Shown here in pieces: positions 24,007-32,311 of a stretch of 42,833 nucleotides of DNA. The DNA lies in assembly GCF_016902345.1 (NCBI RefSeq), contig NZ_JACJLR010000029.1:1-42833 (forward strand). Reading direction: 5' to 3'. Under the pieces are notes generated by a model, which saw nothing but the letters and a program-made list of their open reading frames with translations, was not told where the DNA came from and ran no database searches. This DNA is from Mediterraneibacter glycyrrhizinilyticus (lineage in GTDB: Bacteria > Bacillota > Clostridia > Lachnospirales > Lachnospiraceae). The position numbers and the translations under genes are program-made. How positions within the stretch are numbered: the stretch's first letter is position 1; every line of letters begins with the position of its first letter.

Positions 24007-25511
24007 TTCTCTATACTCTCCTCTGCTCTTTTCATACACTTTTGTATCCCGTCGATCAGGTCCCTGGCAAGCACGCCCCAGGAGCCTTTTTCCGCTTTTG
24101 CTTCATCCCCGCCGCAGGCGTGGATCCATACGCCCAGCGCCGCACTCTGGAATGCATCTATCCCCTGCGCTGCCAGCCCGGTGATCACTCCGGCGAGCAC
24201 GTCTCCGGATCCGGCTTTTGCCATGGCGCTGTTCCCTGCAAGATTTACGAATCTGCGGCATCCCTGACAGGCTGTGATGGTCCTGCTGTCCTTGAGCACG
24301 CAGACCGCCTTATATTTTCCTGTAAACTCATCCAGTATACCCCGGCGGTCCGCATTGATCTGCGAAACACTTTTCCCGGTCAGGCGGGACATCTCTTTCA
24401 TGTGCGGGGTCAGGATCACCGGGCATCGCCCAGCGCGATCGAGCAGTTCCATATGACGGCTTAAAAGGTTCAGCCCGTCAGCGTCAATGATACATGTTTT
24501 CCCGATCTGCTCCAGTGTATGCACAAGTATATGCTCTGATATCTCACTTTGACCCAGACCGCATCCGATGCATACCACATCCGCCCACTCCAGCAGGTTA
24601 TCCAGCCGTTTCTCTTCATATCCCTCATAGCAGGAAATGATCGCTTCGGGAAGAAGCTGCTGAAGGATCTGCCGGTTGTCTTCACTCGTGTACACCTGTA
24701 CCAGCCCTGCGCCTGCAGTATATGCCGCCTTTGCAGACAGATATGACGCTCCTGCCATTCCCCTGCTCCCGGTGATCATAAGAACTTTTCCATAGGTGCC
24801 TTTATGGGAATCAGCAGGCCTCTTCGGAAGAAGATTTCCCAGTTCTTCTTTATCCCAGGTAAAACAGACAGACGGATCCTCCGCAAACAGCTCCGGGTCG
24901 ATCCCGATCGGAACAACCACCGTTTTTCCCGTATAGTTCTTTCCCGGATACAATTCACATCCGAGCTTTTCACAGGCGATCGCCACAGTAAGATCTGCAC
25001 AGAATGCTGTCCCAAGCACCTGCCCCGTGCCAGAGCAGATCCCCGACGGTATATCTGCCGCCGCCTTAAAAGCATTCTGCGCGTTCATCCATTCGATAAC
25101 TTCCGCATAATGACCTGTGACATCCCGGCTCAGTCCAACTCCAAAGACAGCGTCTATTATAACAGTATATTCCTCTTCCGGAAATGTGGTGAATACCGGA
25201 ATCCCCAGATTCTCCGCGATCTCTTTCTGCAGCCTGCATTCCTCACTCAGGGAACTTTCTTTTCCCACAAAAAGAACAGCCGCCCGATATCCTTTCTCCG
25301 TGATGATCCTTGCCGCCGCAAAGCCGTCACCACCGTTATTTCCACTCCCGCAGACCGCCAGAGTCCGGTCAAGGGGAACTCCGGCGTCCTCCAGCGCCTC
25401 AACGATCTTCAGCGCTGCTCTTTCCATAAGCACCACAGAGGGGATGCCGACCTCATGTATGGTGTGCATGTCTGCTCGTTTCATCTGGTCTCCATCCGGG
25501 AGATATCTCAC
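24003..25511 (-). CDS. nnr: bifunctional NAD(P)H-hydrate epimerase / ADP-dependent dehydratase
   Basis: A 502-residue metabolite-repair enzyme. The N-terminal epimerase domain (YjeF-N; MKRADMHTIHEVGIPSVVLM, CGSGNNGGDGFAAARII) interconverts R- and S-NADHX. The C-terminal ribokinase-like domain (KVLMITGSRGMAGASYLSA, ILTPHMKEMSRL, AMAKAGSGDVLAGVITG) dehydrates S-NADHX back to NADH. The start is taken as the GTG at 25511, giving (M)RYLPDGDQ: GAGG lies 8 nt upstream, and homologs open with (M)RYL. The ATG at 25535 has no such site. It is translationally coupled to alr by a 4-nt overlap. Confidence 0.93.
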   Translation of the reverse strand: MRYLPDGDQMKRADMHTIHEVGIPSVVLMERAALKIVEALEDAGVPLDRTLAVCGSGNNGGDGFAAARIITEKGYRAAVLFVGKESSLSEECRLQKEIAENLGIPVFTTFPEEEYTVIIDAVFGVGLSRDVTGHYAEVIEWMNAQNAFKAAADIPSGICSGTGQVLGTAFCADLTVAIACEKLGCELYPGKNYTGKTVVVPIGIDPELFAEDPSVCFTWDKEELGNLLPKRPADSHKGTYGKVLMITGSRGMAGASYLSAKAAYTAGAGLVQVYTSEDNRQILQQLLPEAIISCYEGYEEKRLDNLLEWADVVCIGCGLGQSEISEHILVHTLEQIGKTCIIDADGLNLLSRHMELLDRAGRCPVILTPHMKEMSRLTGKSVSQINADRRGILDEFTGKYKAVCVLKDSRTITACQGCRRFVNLAGNSAMAKAGSGDVLAGVITGLAAQGIDAFQSAALGVWIHACGGDEAKAEKGSWGVLARDLIDGIQKCMKRAEESIEK

Positions 25512-25606
25512 TGCTGTCACCTCACCTTTCTGCACTGCATCTTAAATAGCCGGGCATGCCCGTCCTGCAGTGAATGAATCCTTGAACTCCATTTTGCGTT
25601 CAAATA

Positions 25607-25626
25607 CCCCGCAGGGGACTGCGGGG
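25607..25626 (-). terminator. hairpin after rex
   Basis: A perfect 8-bp GC-rich stem, CCCCGCAG / CTGCGGGG, with a 4-nt loop is followed on the minus strand by TATTTG, a weak U-tract. A second palindrome, CAGGCAGCTGCCTG, lies between it and the rex stop (about 25632-25645). Together they probably end or slow the rex transcript before nnrDE. Confidence 0.5.
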
Positions 25627-25648
25627 CATCATGACAGGCAGCTGCCTG

Positions 25649-26293
25649 CTATTTTTTGTTTCCTTCGTTTCTTCGGCTGATATTGTAAGAAAGTGTCATA
25701 AGACTGTCTGACAGATGTACGCTCTCCACGATCACATCCTTTGGAAGGTTCAGATCCGTATGCGCAAAATTCCAGATCGCCTTGATTCCATTTGCGACCA
25801 GCATGTCCGCAACTTCTATTGCTTTCGATTTTGGAAGTGTGAGCGCCGCGATCTCAATCTCATTTTGCTGAAGGAACTCTTCCAGTTCATCCATCATTCT
25901 GATCGGAATGCCTCGTATCGCTACGCCTTCCATTCTCGGATTTACATCAAACAGACTTTTAAGTATAAAGCCGCTCCGCTCAAACGAAGCGTAATTTGCC
26001 AGAGCCTGTCCGAGATTTCCTGCTCCGATAATGATAAAATTATGATTTTTATCAAGACCGAGGATCTTTCCGATCTCCGTGTAAAGATACTTTACATTGT
26101 ATCCGTATCCCTGCTGTCCGAATCCACCGAAATTATTCAGGTCCTGGCGGATCTGAGACGCGGTCACATGCATTTTTTTACTGAGATCGTTGGAGGAGAT
26201 CCTCTCCACCCCCTCCTCAAGCAGATCGCCGAGATATCTGTAATACCTGGGGAGCCTGGATATAACGGCACGGGATATTCCTCTATGTTCCAA
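25649..26293 (-). CDS. rex: redox-sensing transcriptional repressor Rex
   Basis: A 214-residue repressor that binds DNA when NADH/NAD+ is low and controls fermentation genes. The N-terminal winged helix has ISRAVISRLPRYYRYLGDLL, RISSNDLSKKMHVTASQIRQ and LNNFGGFGQQGYGYNV. The Rossmann half has FIIIGAGNLGQALANYASF and ALTLPKSKAIEVADMLVANG, ending NISRR. Length is standard. I start it at the TTG at 26293, because GGAGG lies 9 nt upstream and homologs begin ME(K/H)KGIS. The ATG at 26314 lacks a site. A consensus promoter precedes it. No Rex-box (TTGTGA-N6-TCACAA) was recognised in the window. Confidence 0.95.
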   Translation of the reverse strand: MEHRGISRAVISRLPRYYRYLGDLLEEGVERISSNDLSKKMHVTASQIRQDLNNFGGFGQQGYGYNVKYLYTEIGKILGLDKNHNFIIIGAGNLGQALANYASFERSGFILKSLFDVNPRMEGVAIRGIPIRMMDELEEFLQQNEIEIAALTLPKSKAIEVADMLVANGIKAIWNFAHTDLNLPKDVIVESVHLSDSLMTLSYNISRRNEGNKK

Positions 26294-26330
26294 TCTTATC
26301 GCCCTCCATTTCAAGTCTATACCATCCTAT

Positions 26331-26359
26331 ATTATATAGAAGAGTTTTTCTTCTGTCAA
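26331..26359 (-). promoter_or_regulatory. consensus promoter of rex
   Basis: TTGACA (26354-26359) and TATAAT (26331-26336) with exactly 17 nt between them, a full sigma-A consensus, read toward rex. Transcription would begin about 30-35 nt before the TTG start. Confidence 0.85.
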
Positions 26360-26376
26360 ACTTTACTTTTAATTGC

Positions 26377-26404
26377 TTGTATTTTCCCACAATTCCGTTA
26401 TAAT
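26377..26404 (+). promoter_or_regulatory. promoter of the ABC-F gene
   Basis: TTGTAT (26377-26382) and TATAAT (26399-26404) with a 16-nt spacer read toward 26536. This leaves a leader of about 125 nt that contains a short hairpin (ACAGTTC-G-GAACTGT, about 26420-26434) and a run of six T (26443-26448). Confidence 0.6.
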
Positions 26405-26535
26405 GGTAGTTTAGGGTAACAGTTCGGAACTGTCAACAGCTTTTTTGAAGCCCAGCAGCTGTAAATGTACAGACTATTATAAAAACTGTCACAGATGAAG
26501 ACCATGAATAAAAAACGATTTTCAGGAGGAGTATC

Positions 26536-28482
26536 ATGATACTCGCATGTCATAACATAAATAAAGCATTCGGAGAGCACGTCATCGTTCACGACGGCTC
26601 ATTTCATATTGAGGAGAGGGAAAAAGCCGCTCTCGTGGGGATCAACGGCGCTGGAAAATCTACGATCCTCAAAATGATCATGGGGCAGGAACCTCTGGAT
26701 AACGGGGATGTGATCCTTGCAAAGGGCAGAACCATCGGCTACCTTGCCCAGCACCAGGACCTTCTTGCCGGAAATACGATCTACGAAGAACTCTGTACAG
26801 CAAAAGCAGATATCTTTGCTCTTGAACAGCAGATCCGCGCCATAGAAATAGAGTTAAAACATCTCTCCGGCGACGCACTGAAAGACCGGCTGGATACCTA
26901 CAACCGGCTACAGTCAGAATTTGAGGATAAAAACGGATATGCCTGCGAGAGCGAGATCACCGGAGTACTCAAAGGGCTCGGTTTTAGCGAAGAAGATTTT
27001 GCCAAGCAGACCGACACACTTTCCGGCGGTCAGAAAACCCGTGTTTCTCTCGGAAAACTTCTCCTCACAAAACCTGATATTCTCCTGCTGGACGAGCCCA
27101 CCAACCACCTGGACCTGAATTCTGTTGCCTGGCTGGAAACCTTTCTCATGAACTATCCGGGCGCCGTATTCATCGTCTCCCACGACAGATACTTTCTAAA
27201 CCGCGTCGTGACCAAGGTGGTGGAGATCGAACATGGCGAGATCAGTACTTATCTGGGAAACTATAAAGCCTACTCTGCAAAAAAACAGCAGATCCGGGAC
27301 GCACAACTGAAAGAATATTTTAATCAGCAGAGAGAAATCCGCCATCAGCAGGCAGTGATCGAGAAGCTCCGCTCCTTCAACCGCGAAAAGTCAATCCGCC
27401 GTGCAGAGAGCCGTGAGAAGATGCTTGAAAAACTGACTCCCGTAGAAAAACCTGTCGAAACTGTCCAGGAAATGCATCTCACGCTCGAGCCGGCGTATAC
27501 CAGCGGAAATGATGTCCTGTCCGTGGATGGACTCTCGAAACAGTTTGACGGACAAGTCCTTTTTCAGGATGTGGATTTTGAGATCAAACGCGGGGAACAC
27601 GTGGCTGTGATCGGTGACAACGGGACCGGAAAGACCACGCTGCTCAAGATCCTGAACCAGGTGATCCAGGCTGACAGCGGCATGTTCACACTGGGAGCGA
27701 AAGTCAGGATCGGTTATTATGATCAGGAACACCATGTCCTCCATGATGAGAAAACGATCTTCGATGAGATCTCCGACGATTATCCGTCTCTGAATAACAC
27801 ACAGATCCGAAATACTCTTGCAGCATTTCAGTTTACCGGAGATGACGTGTTCAAAGAGATCCGTTCTTTGAGCGGGGGTGAGAAAGGACGTGTCTCCCTC
27901 GCAAAGCTCATGCTTTCCGAGGCGAACTTTCTGATCCTGGACGAGCCCACCAACCACCTGGATATCACCTCAAAGGAGATCCTGGAGGAAGCGCTCAACA
28001 ATTACAGCGGGACCGTACTCTACGTCTCCCACGACCGTTATTTCATCAACCAGACTGCTTCCAGGATCCTGGAGCTGGTAAACCGGACGTTTGTAAATTA
28101 TATCGGAAATTACGATTATTATCTGGAAAAGAAAGAAGAACTCACCCGTGCATATACATCTGCAGGAAACCTGGCTGCCGGCTCCGGTACTGCTTCCGCT
28201 TCTCCGTCTTCCGGCTCTGCTCCGGTCTCAGATTCCAAGTTAAGCTGGCAGGAACAGAAAGAACAGCAGGCACGGGAACGCAAGCGGAAAAACGACCTGA
28301 AAAAGACAGAGGAAGAGATCAGCCGTCTGGAGGACCGCAACACCCAGATCGACCATGAACTGACTCTGGAAGAAGTCTACTCCAACTCCGTAAAATGCCA
28401 GGAACTTTCCACAGAGCGGGCTGAGAACGAAGCTCGGCTGGAGGAGCTGTATGAGCGGTGGGAGGAGCTGGCGGAGGGATAG
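26536..28482 (+). CDS. ABC-F family ATPase (YdiF/Uup-like)
   Basis: A 648-residue soluble protein with two ABC domains and no membrane segments. Domain 1 has Walker A GINGAGKST (35-43), signature LSGGQKTRVSLGKLLL and Walker B ILLLDEPTNHLDL. A charged linker (about 250-310) follows. Domain 2 has Walker A GDNGTGKTT, LSGGEKGRVSLAKLML and FLILDEPTNHLDI. The C-terminus carries a Ser/Ala/Gly-rich hinge and a coiled coil (WQEQKEQQARERKRKND and onward). ABC-F proteins act on the ribosome, either in general translation or in antibiotic target protection; this resembles the housekeeping YdiF/Uup branch, so resistance should not be assumed. GGAGGAG lies 5 nt before the ATG. Confidence 0.9.
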   Translation: MILACHNINKAFGEHVIVHDGSFHIEEREKAALVGINGAGKSTILKMIMGQEPLDNGDVILAKGRTIGYLAQHQDLLAGNTIYEELCTAKADIFALEQQIRAIEIELKHLSGDALKDRLDTYNRLQSEFEDKNGYACESEITGVLKGLGFSEEDFAKQTDTLSGGQKTRVSLGKLLLTKPDILLLDEPTNHLDLNSVAWLETFLMNYPGAVFIVSHDRYFLNRVVTKVVEIEHGEISTYLGNYKAYSAKKQQIRDAQLKEYFNQQREIRHQQAVIEKLRSFNREKSIRRAESREKMLEKLTPVEKPVETVQEMHLTLEPAYTSGNDVLSVDGLSKQFDGQVLFQDVDFEIKRGEHVAVIGDNGTGKTTLLKILNQVIQADSGMFTLGAKVRIGYYDQEHHVLHDEKTIFDEISDDYPSLNNTQIRNTLAAFQFTGDDVFKEIRSLSGGEKGRVSLAKLMLSEANFLILDEPTNHLDITSKEILEEALNNYSGTVLYVSHDRYFINQTASRILELVNRTFVNYIGNYDYYLEKKEELTRAYTSAGNLAAGSGTASASPSSGSAPVSDSKLSWQEQKEQQARERKRKNDLKKTEEEISRLEDRNTQIDHELTLEEVYSNSVKCQELSTERAENEARLEELYERWEELAEG

Positions 28483-28512
28483 AACTCTGCCGGGAGAAGC
28501 TTTCCAATACCT

Positions 28513-28727
28513 TTCGGGGAGATGCCCCGGACGGAGCAGGTGACTTTGGAGAGATACGTGGAAATAGTTAGAACTCCAGAGAGCGGCGTTAAGCCTTACC
28601 ATGGTACTTGTCTGAGCCAAAGGCGAGTTATGCCATGGTAAGGCTTGTATTTAGCCGTTCTTTGGAGTTCTTAGTATTTCCCGTATCTCGGAACGGAACC
28701 TGAGCTGCCCGGGGCATCTTCCCCGAA
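28513..28727. repeat. 215-bp imperfect palindrome (long hairpin) between convergent genes
   Basis: Two ~100-nt arms in opposite orientation flank a ~28-nt centre. Matching blocks, outer to inner, are TTCGGGGA, GATGCCCCGG, GAGATACG, GGAAATA, AGAACTCCA and AAGCCTTACCATGG. Outside 28513 and 28727 similarity fades. In the segment CCAGAGAGCGGC (left) against GCCGTTCTTTGG (right), the two differences are both G-U compatible in a plus-strand RNA but would be A-C mismatches in a minus-strand RNA. There is no U-tract. It lies between the ABC-F stop and the icd stop; the rest of 28483-28797 has no gene. It may be a structured RNA, a miniature mobile element, or an inverted duplication. Confidence 0.75.
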
Positions 28728-28797
28728 TCCGTCTTCACCCCAGCCGCTCCCGCTGTTTTCGGACGCCCTCACTCCCAGTCCGTCCGCCGGATCCGGA

Positions 28798-29994
28798 TCA
28801 GAGCCTCTTCGCGATCGCTTTGATAAATCCTTCGCTGTTGAGCACAGTCGGATTCTCAATCGTCGTGATCAGGGCAAGGTCTTTTGTCATCTCACCCGCT
28901 TCGATGGTATCGATGGTCGCTTTCTCCAGCCTGTCAGCGAATTCCATCAGCTCTTTGTTTCCGTCCAGTTCTCCTCTTTTTCTGAGAGCTCCTGTCCACG
29001 CGAAGATCGTTGCCACAGAGTTGGTGGATGTTTCCTCGCCTTTCAGGTGTTTGTAGTAATGACGCTGCACAGTTCCGTGAGCCGCCTCGTACTCATAATT
29101 TCCGTCCGGAGAGACCAGCACAGATGTCATCATGGCCAGGGAACCGAACGCGGAAGATACCATATCGCTCATAACGTCTCCGTCATAGTTCTTGCACGCC
29201 CAGATATAGCCGCCCTCGGACTTCATGACACGCGCCACAGCATCGTCGATCAGTGTGTAGAAATAAACGATTCCTGCCTCTTTGAACTTGTCCGCATACT
29301 CTGCGTCATAGATCTCCTGGAAAATATCTTTGAATGTATGGTCATATTTCTTGGAGATCGTATCTTTTGTCGCAAACCAGAGATCCTGTTTTGTGTCCAG
29401 GGCATAGTTGAAGCAGCTTCTCGCAAAACTTTCAATTGACTTATTGATATTATGCATTCCCTGAACGATCCCCGGTCCGTCAAACTCATGGACAAGCTCT
29501 CTTGACTCGCTTCCATCCTCTGCTGTATAGACCAGTTCCACTTTCCCTGCACCCGGGATCTTCATCTCGCTTCCCTTGTATACGTCGCCGTATGCATGTC
29601 TCGCGATGGTGATCGGCTTCTTCCAGTTCTTCACGCAGGGCTCGATCCCCTTTACAACGATCGGCGCACGGAACACAGTCCCGTCAAGGATCGCACGGAT
29701 CGTTCCGTTGGGGCTCTTCCACATTTCTTTCAGGTCGTACTCGTCCATACGCGCCGCATTCGGAGTGATGGTCGCGCATTTGACGGCAACTTTATACTTC
29801 TTTGTCGCAAGCGCCGAATCGATAGTCACCTGATCATTTGTCTCATTTCTGTGTTCGAGTCCAAGATCATAGTACTCTGTCTTCAGATCAATGAAAGGCT
29901 CAAGAAGATCTTCTTTGATCATCTTCCACAGAATTCTCGTCATCTCATCTCCATCCATCTCAACTAACGGAGTTGTCATCTTAATTTTTTCCAT
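28798..29994 (-). CDS. icd: NADP-dependent isocitrate dehydrogenase
   Basis: A 398-residue enzyme that converts isocitrate to 2-oxoglutarate and CO2 with reduction of NADP+. The sequence is of the eukaryote-like (type II) subfamily: [76 protein letters not shown], and [20 protein letters not shown], all around the isocitrate/metal site. Length fits. It is the third gene of the Re-citrate synthase-GntR-icd group, 13 nt after gntR, and would both feed glutamate synthesis and yield NADPH. Confidence 0.96.
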   Translation of the reverse strand: MEKIKMTTPLVEMDGDEMTRILWKMIKEDLLEPFIDLKTEYYDLGLEHRNETNDQVTIDSALATKKYKVAVKCATITPNAARMDEYDLKEMWKSPNGTIRAILDGTVFRAPIVVKGIEPCVKNWKKPITIARHAYGDVYKGSEMKIPGAGKVELVYTAEDGSESRELVHEFDGPGIVQGMHNINKSIESFARSCFNYALDTKQDLWFATKDTISKKYDHTFKDIFQEIYDAEYADKFKEAGIVYFYTLIDDAVARVMKSEGGYIWACKNYDGDVMSDMVSSAFGSLAMMTSVLVSPDGNYEYEAAHGTVQRHYYKHLKGEETSTNSVATIFAWTGALRKRGELDGNKELMEFADRLEKATIDTIEAGEMTKDLALITTIENPTVLNSEGFIKAIAKRL

Positions 29995-30007
29995 TTTCTG
30001 TCTCCTC

Positions 30008-30673
30008 CTAATCTTTTTGATAGCCCTGCTTTTTCAGGTTCTGCATCACATGCAGAATATGTTCGTTCGCAAGCTGTTCCGCCATCTCAGCATCTCTGTC
30101 CCGGATCGCCCGAAGGATCTGTTTGTGCTCGCGTATCGATTTTCTGGCCCGTTCTTCTGAAATGACCGAGCTTTTTCTGGCGGCCTGAACATAATTATGG
30201 AAATCTGTCAGCACATGGCTCAGAATGCGGCTGCCGGATGCTTCATAAAGCACGGCATGAAACCGTCCGTCCAGCGAAGTGACCTGTTCCGCACTGAAAC
30301 CGCTTCCCTTTTTCAGCTGAAATTCAGAAAGAAGGATAACCTCCTCCAGTTCATCCAGCTGTTCCTCTGTGATGTGTTCCACAGCCCAGCGGGCACAAAG
30401 CCCTTCCAGCAGGGAACGCAGCCTGTAGATATCCCAGATATCTTTCTGTGAGATTCCCGTCACATATGCGCCTCTGTTCGGGATGATCGTTACCAGCCCT
30501 TCCAGTTCAAGCTGTCGCAGCGCCTCCCTGACAGGAGTCCGGCTCACACCGAGTTCTTTCCCCAAAGCAGCTTCCCGCAGTTCGTCATGTTCCTGATATT
30601 TTCCATTCAGAATATCTTCGCGGATTCTCTGAAACACGCGTCCTCCCAGGGAATGTTCCTGATATTCGTCCAT
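30008..30673 (-). CDS. GntR-family (FadR/FCD-type) transcriptional regulator
   Basis: A 221-residue regulator. The N-terminal winged helix ([52 protein letters not shown]) is the GntR type. The C-terminal helical FCD domain ([58 protein letters not shown]) usually binds a small organic acid. Because it lies between the citrate synthase-like gene and icd, it probably regulates its own operon in response to a tricarboxylic or 2-oxo acid; this is inference. A candidate operator covers the -10 box upstream. Confidence 0.92.
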   Translation of the reverse strand: MDEYQEHSLGGRVFQRIREDILNGKYQEHDELREAALGKELGVSRTPVREALRQLELEGLVTIIPNRGAYVTGISQKDIWDIYRLRSLLEGLCARWAVEHITEEQLDELEEVILLSEFQLKKGSGFSAEQVTSLDGRFHAVLYEASGSRILSHVLTDFHNYVQAARKSSVISEERARKSIREHKQILRAIRDRDAEMAEQLANEHILHVMQNLKKQGYQKD

Positions 30674-30688
30674 TTAAGACCCTCCCGG

Positions 30689-32077
30689 TTACAATGTTAT
30701 GTGGAGCTCTTCGCACACACTGCTTATTTTCTCAACTAATTCCTCATCTGTCAAGACCGTAACCCGTCCATCCTCATATTCTGCATCCACCCATTCTTTC
30801 AGTCTCTGCACAAGTTCACAGTTTTTATCCACCTGTCTCTCGCCGGACAACTTATAGTATGCATTGATCCAGTACGCGATCCCGGCGTTGCCGGAAGTCT
30901 TTGAAACTGCAACAAAAGGCGGACGATTGAGAAATTTGTCTGTATCGAAGATATTATAGATCTCTTCGTTTTTCAGCATTCCGTCTGCATGGATTCCGGC
31001 ACGGGTAACATTAAAATTCTTTCCGACAAAAGGAGTACCCGCCGGAATCTTATATCCGATTTCTTTCTCATAATACTCAGCGAGTTCGGTGATCACAGTC
31101 GTATCCATTCCGTCCAGTGTTCCTTTGAGCTGGGCGTATTCAAACACCATCGCCTCAAGAGGCGTATTTCCCGTCCGCTCTCCGATACCGAACAGGGAAC
31201 AGTTCACACCGCAGGCGCCGTACAGCCAGGCAGTAGTGGAATTGTTGACCGCCTTATAAAAATCATTGTGTCCGTGGAATTCGATCAGCTCGCTGGGCAC
31301 TCCCGCATGCTTCATCAAGCCATAGATGATACCGGGGATCGAGCGTGGGATAACCGCTCCCGGATAATTCACACCATATCCCATGGTGTCACAGACGCGG
31401 ATCTTGACCGGAATCTGGTACTCTTCCATCAGTTTCATCAGTTCCAGGCAGAACGGAATGACAAATCCGTAAATATCTGACCTGGTGATATCTTCAAGAT
31501 GGCAGCGCGGCCGGATCCCCGTATCAAGACAGTCACGGATCACCGACAGATAGTGTTCCAGTGCCTGCTTTCGCGTCATCTTCAGCTTATAGAAGATATG
31601 ATAGTCCGAACAGCTTACCAGCACTCCCGTCTCCTTAAGACCGATCTCTTTGACTAACTGAAAATCCTTTTTGCTCGCACGGATCCAGCTTGTCACTTCC
31701 GGAAACTCATACCCTCTTTCCAGACATTTGTAAACAGCTTCCCTGTCTTTGCTGCTGTAAAGGAAAAATTCACTCTGACGGACCTTACCGTTCGGTCCTC
31801 CAAGCCGGTGCAGATAGTCAAAGATCGTCACGATCTGTTCCGGGGAATATGGAGCCCTGGACTGCTGACCGTCCCGGAATGTGGTATCGGTGATCCAGAT
31901 CTCATCCGGCATGTTATGCGGAACGATCCTGTCGTTGAACGCGATCTTCGGGATCTCATCATAGCGGAAAAGATTCCGGAACACGTTCGGAGTATCCACA
32001 TCCACAAGCGGATACATATGTTCTTCCAGTTCCAGAAGATTGGTGTGATCATTTAAAAATACTTTTCTGTCCTGCAT
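30689..32077 (-). CDS. putative Re-citrate synthase (homocitrate/isopropylmalate synthase family)
   Basis: A 462-residue DRE-TIM barrel acyl-CoA lyase-type protein. Motifs are WITDTTFRDGQQSR (about 56-69), the metal-binding EFHGHNDFYKAVNNS with HxH, and CGVNCSLFGIGERTGNTPLE. It lacks the C-terminal LeuA allosteric domain. It differs from LeuA and matches the pattern of the clostridial Re-face-specific citrate synthase known from Clostridium kluyveri, which makes citrate from oxaloacetate and acetyl-CoA. Co-transcription with icd favours this role over 2-isopropylmalate or homocitrate synthesis, but specificity is inferred from family and context. The start at 32077 is the first gene after a consensus-like promoter. 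Confidence 0.75.
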   Translation of the reverse strand: MQDRKVFLNDHTNLLELEEHMYPLVDVDTPNVFRNLFRYDEIPKIAFNDRIVPHNMPDEIWITDTTFRDGQQSRAPYSPEQIVTIFDYLHRLGGPNGKVRQSEFFLYSSKDREAVYKCLERGYEFPEVTSWIRASKKDFQLVKEIGLKETGVLVSCSDYHIFYKLKMTRKQALEHYLSVIRDCLDTGIRPRCHLEDITRSDIYGFVIPFCLELMKLMEEYQIPVKIRVCDTMGYGVNYPGAVIPRSIPGIIYGLMKHAGVPSELIEFHGHNDFYKAVNNSTTAWLYGACGVNCSLFGIGERTGNTPLEAMVFEYAQLKGTLDGMDTTVITELAEYYEKEIGYKIPAGTPFVGKNFNVTRAGIHADGMLKNEEIYNIFDTDKFLNRPPFVAVSKTSGNAGIAYWINAYYKLSGERQVDKNCELVQRLKEWVDAEYEDGRVTVLTDEELVEKISSVCEELHITL

Positions 32078-32158
32078 CTTTCTTCCCCCTGTCGTGAAGT
32101 CAATTGAATTATTTATTTAAACGGGTATTTGAATACTATACACGCATTCTCGTATCCT

Positions 32159-32174
32159 TGTATGATTGTATACA
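32159..32174. promoter_or_regulatory. operator-like dyad over the -10 box
   Basis: The arms TGTAT and ATACA, 6 nt apart, form an inverted repeat overlapping the -10 hexamer (32165-32170). The spacing and the TGTATAC core are compatible with FadR-type GntR sites. A regulator bound here would block transcription of the operon that encodes the GntR protein. Confidence 0.45.
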
Positions 32175-32193
32175 TTTGTGAAGGCGTTGTCAA
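32165..32193 (-). promoter_or_regulatory. promoter of the citrate synthase-gntR-icd operon
   Basis: A perfect -35 TTGACA (32188-32193) and a good -10 TACAAT (32165-32170) with a 17-nt spacer read toward 32077. The leader is about 80 nt and AT-rich; no riboswitch fold was recognised in 32078-32158. Confidence 0.85.
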
Positions 32194-32235
32194 GAGAAAA
32201 TCAGGATATATTAGGCGGATGCTTTCCTGTAAATG

Positions 32236-32294
32236 AAAAAGATCATATCACCAAAAGAAGGAAGTTTAACCCTTTATGGAGATATGATCTTTTT
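32236..32294 (-). terminator. terminator of the leuB-serA operon
   Basis: A perfect stem AAAAAGATCATATC / GATATGATCTTTTT with a 31-nt loop lies about 20 nt past the serA stop, and the U-rich arm provides the tract. It is symmetrical, so it could stop transcription from either side. Confidence 0.75.
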
Positions 32295-32311
32295 ATATTT
32301 TATACGCTGCG

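Noticed and set aside
25536..26535. Search for a Rex-box near rex and the ABC-F gene
   Set aside because: No TTGTGA-N6-TCACAA-like site was seen; autoregulation of rex is therefore not claimed.
26536..28482. ABC-F as an antibiotic resistance gene
   Set aside because: Sequence features suit the housekeeping YdiF/Uup branch; no resistance cluster surrounds it.
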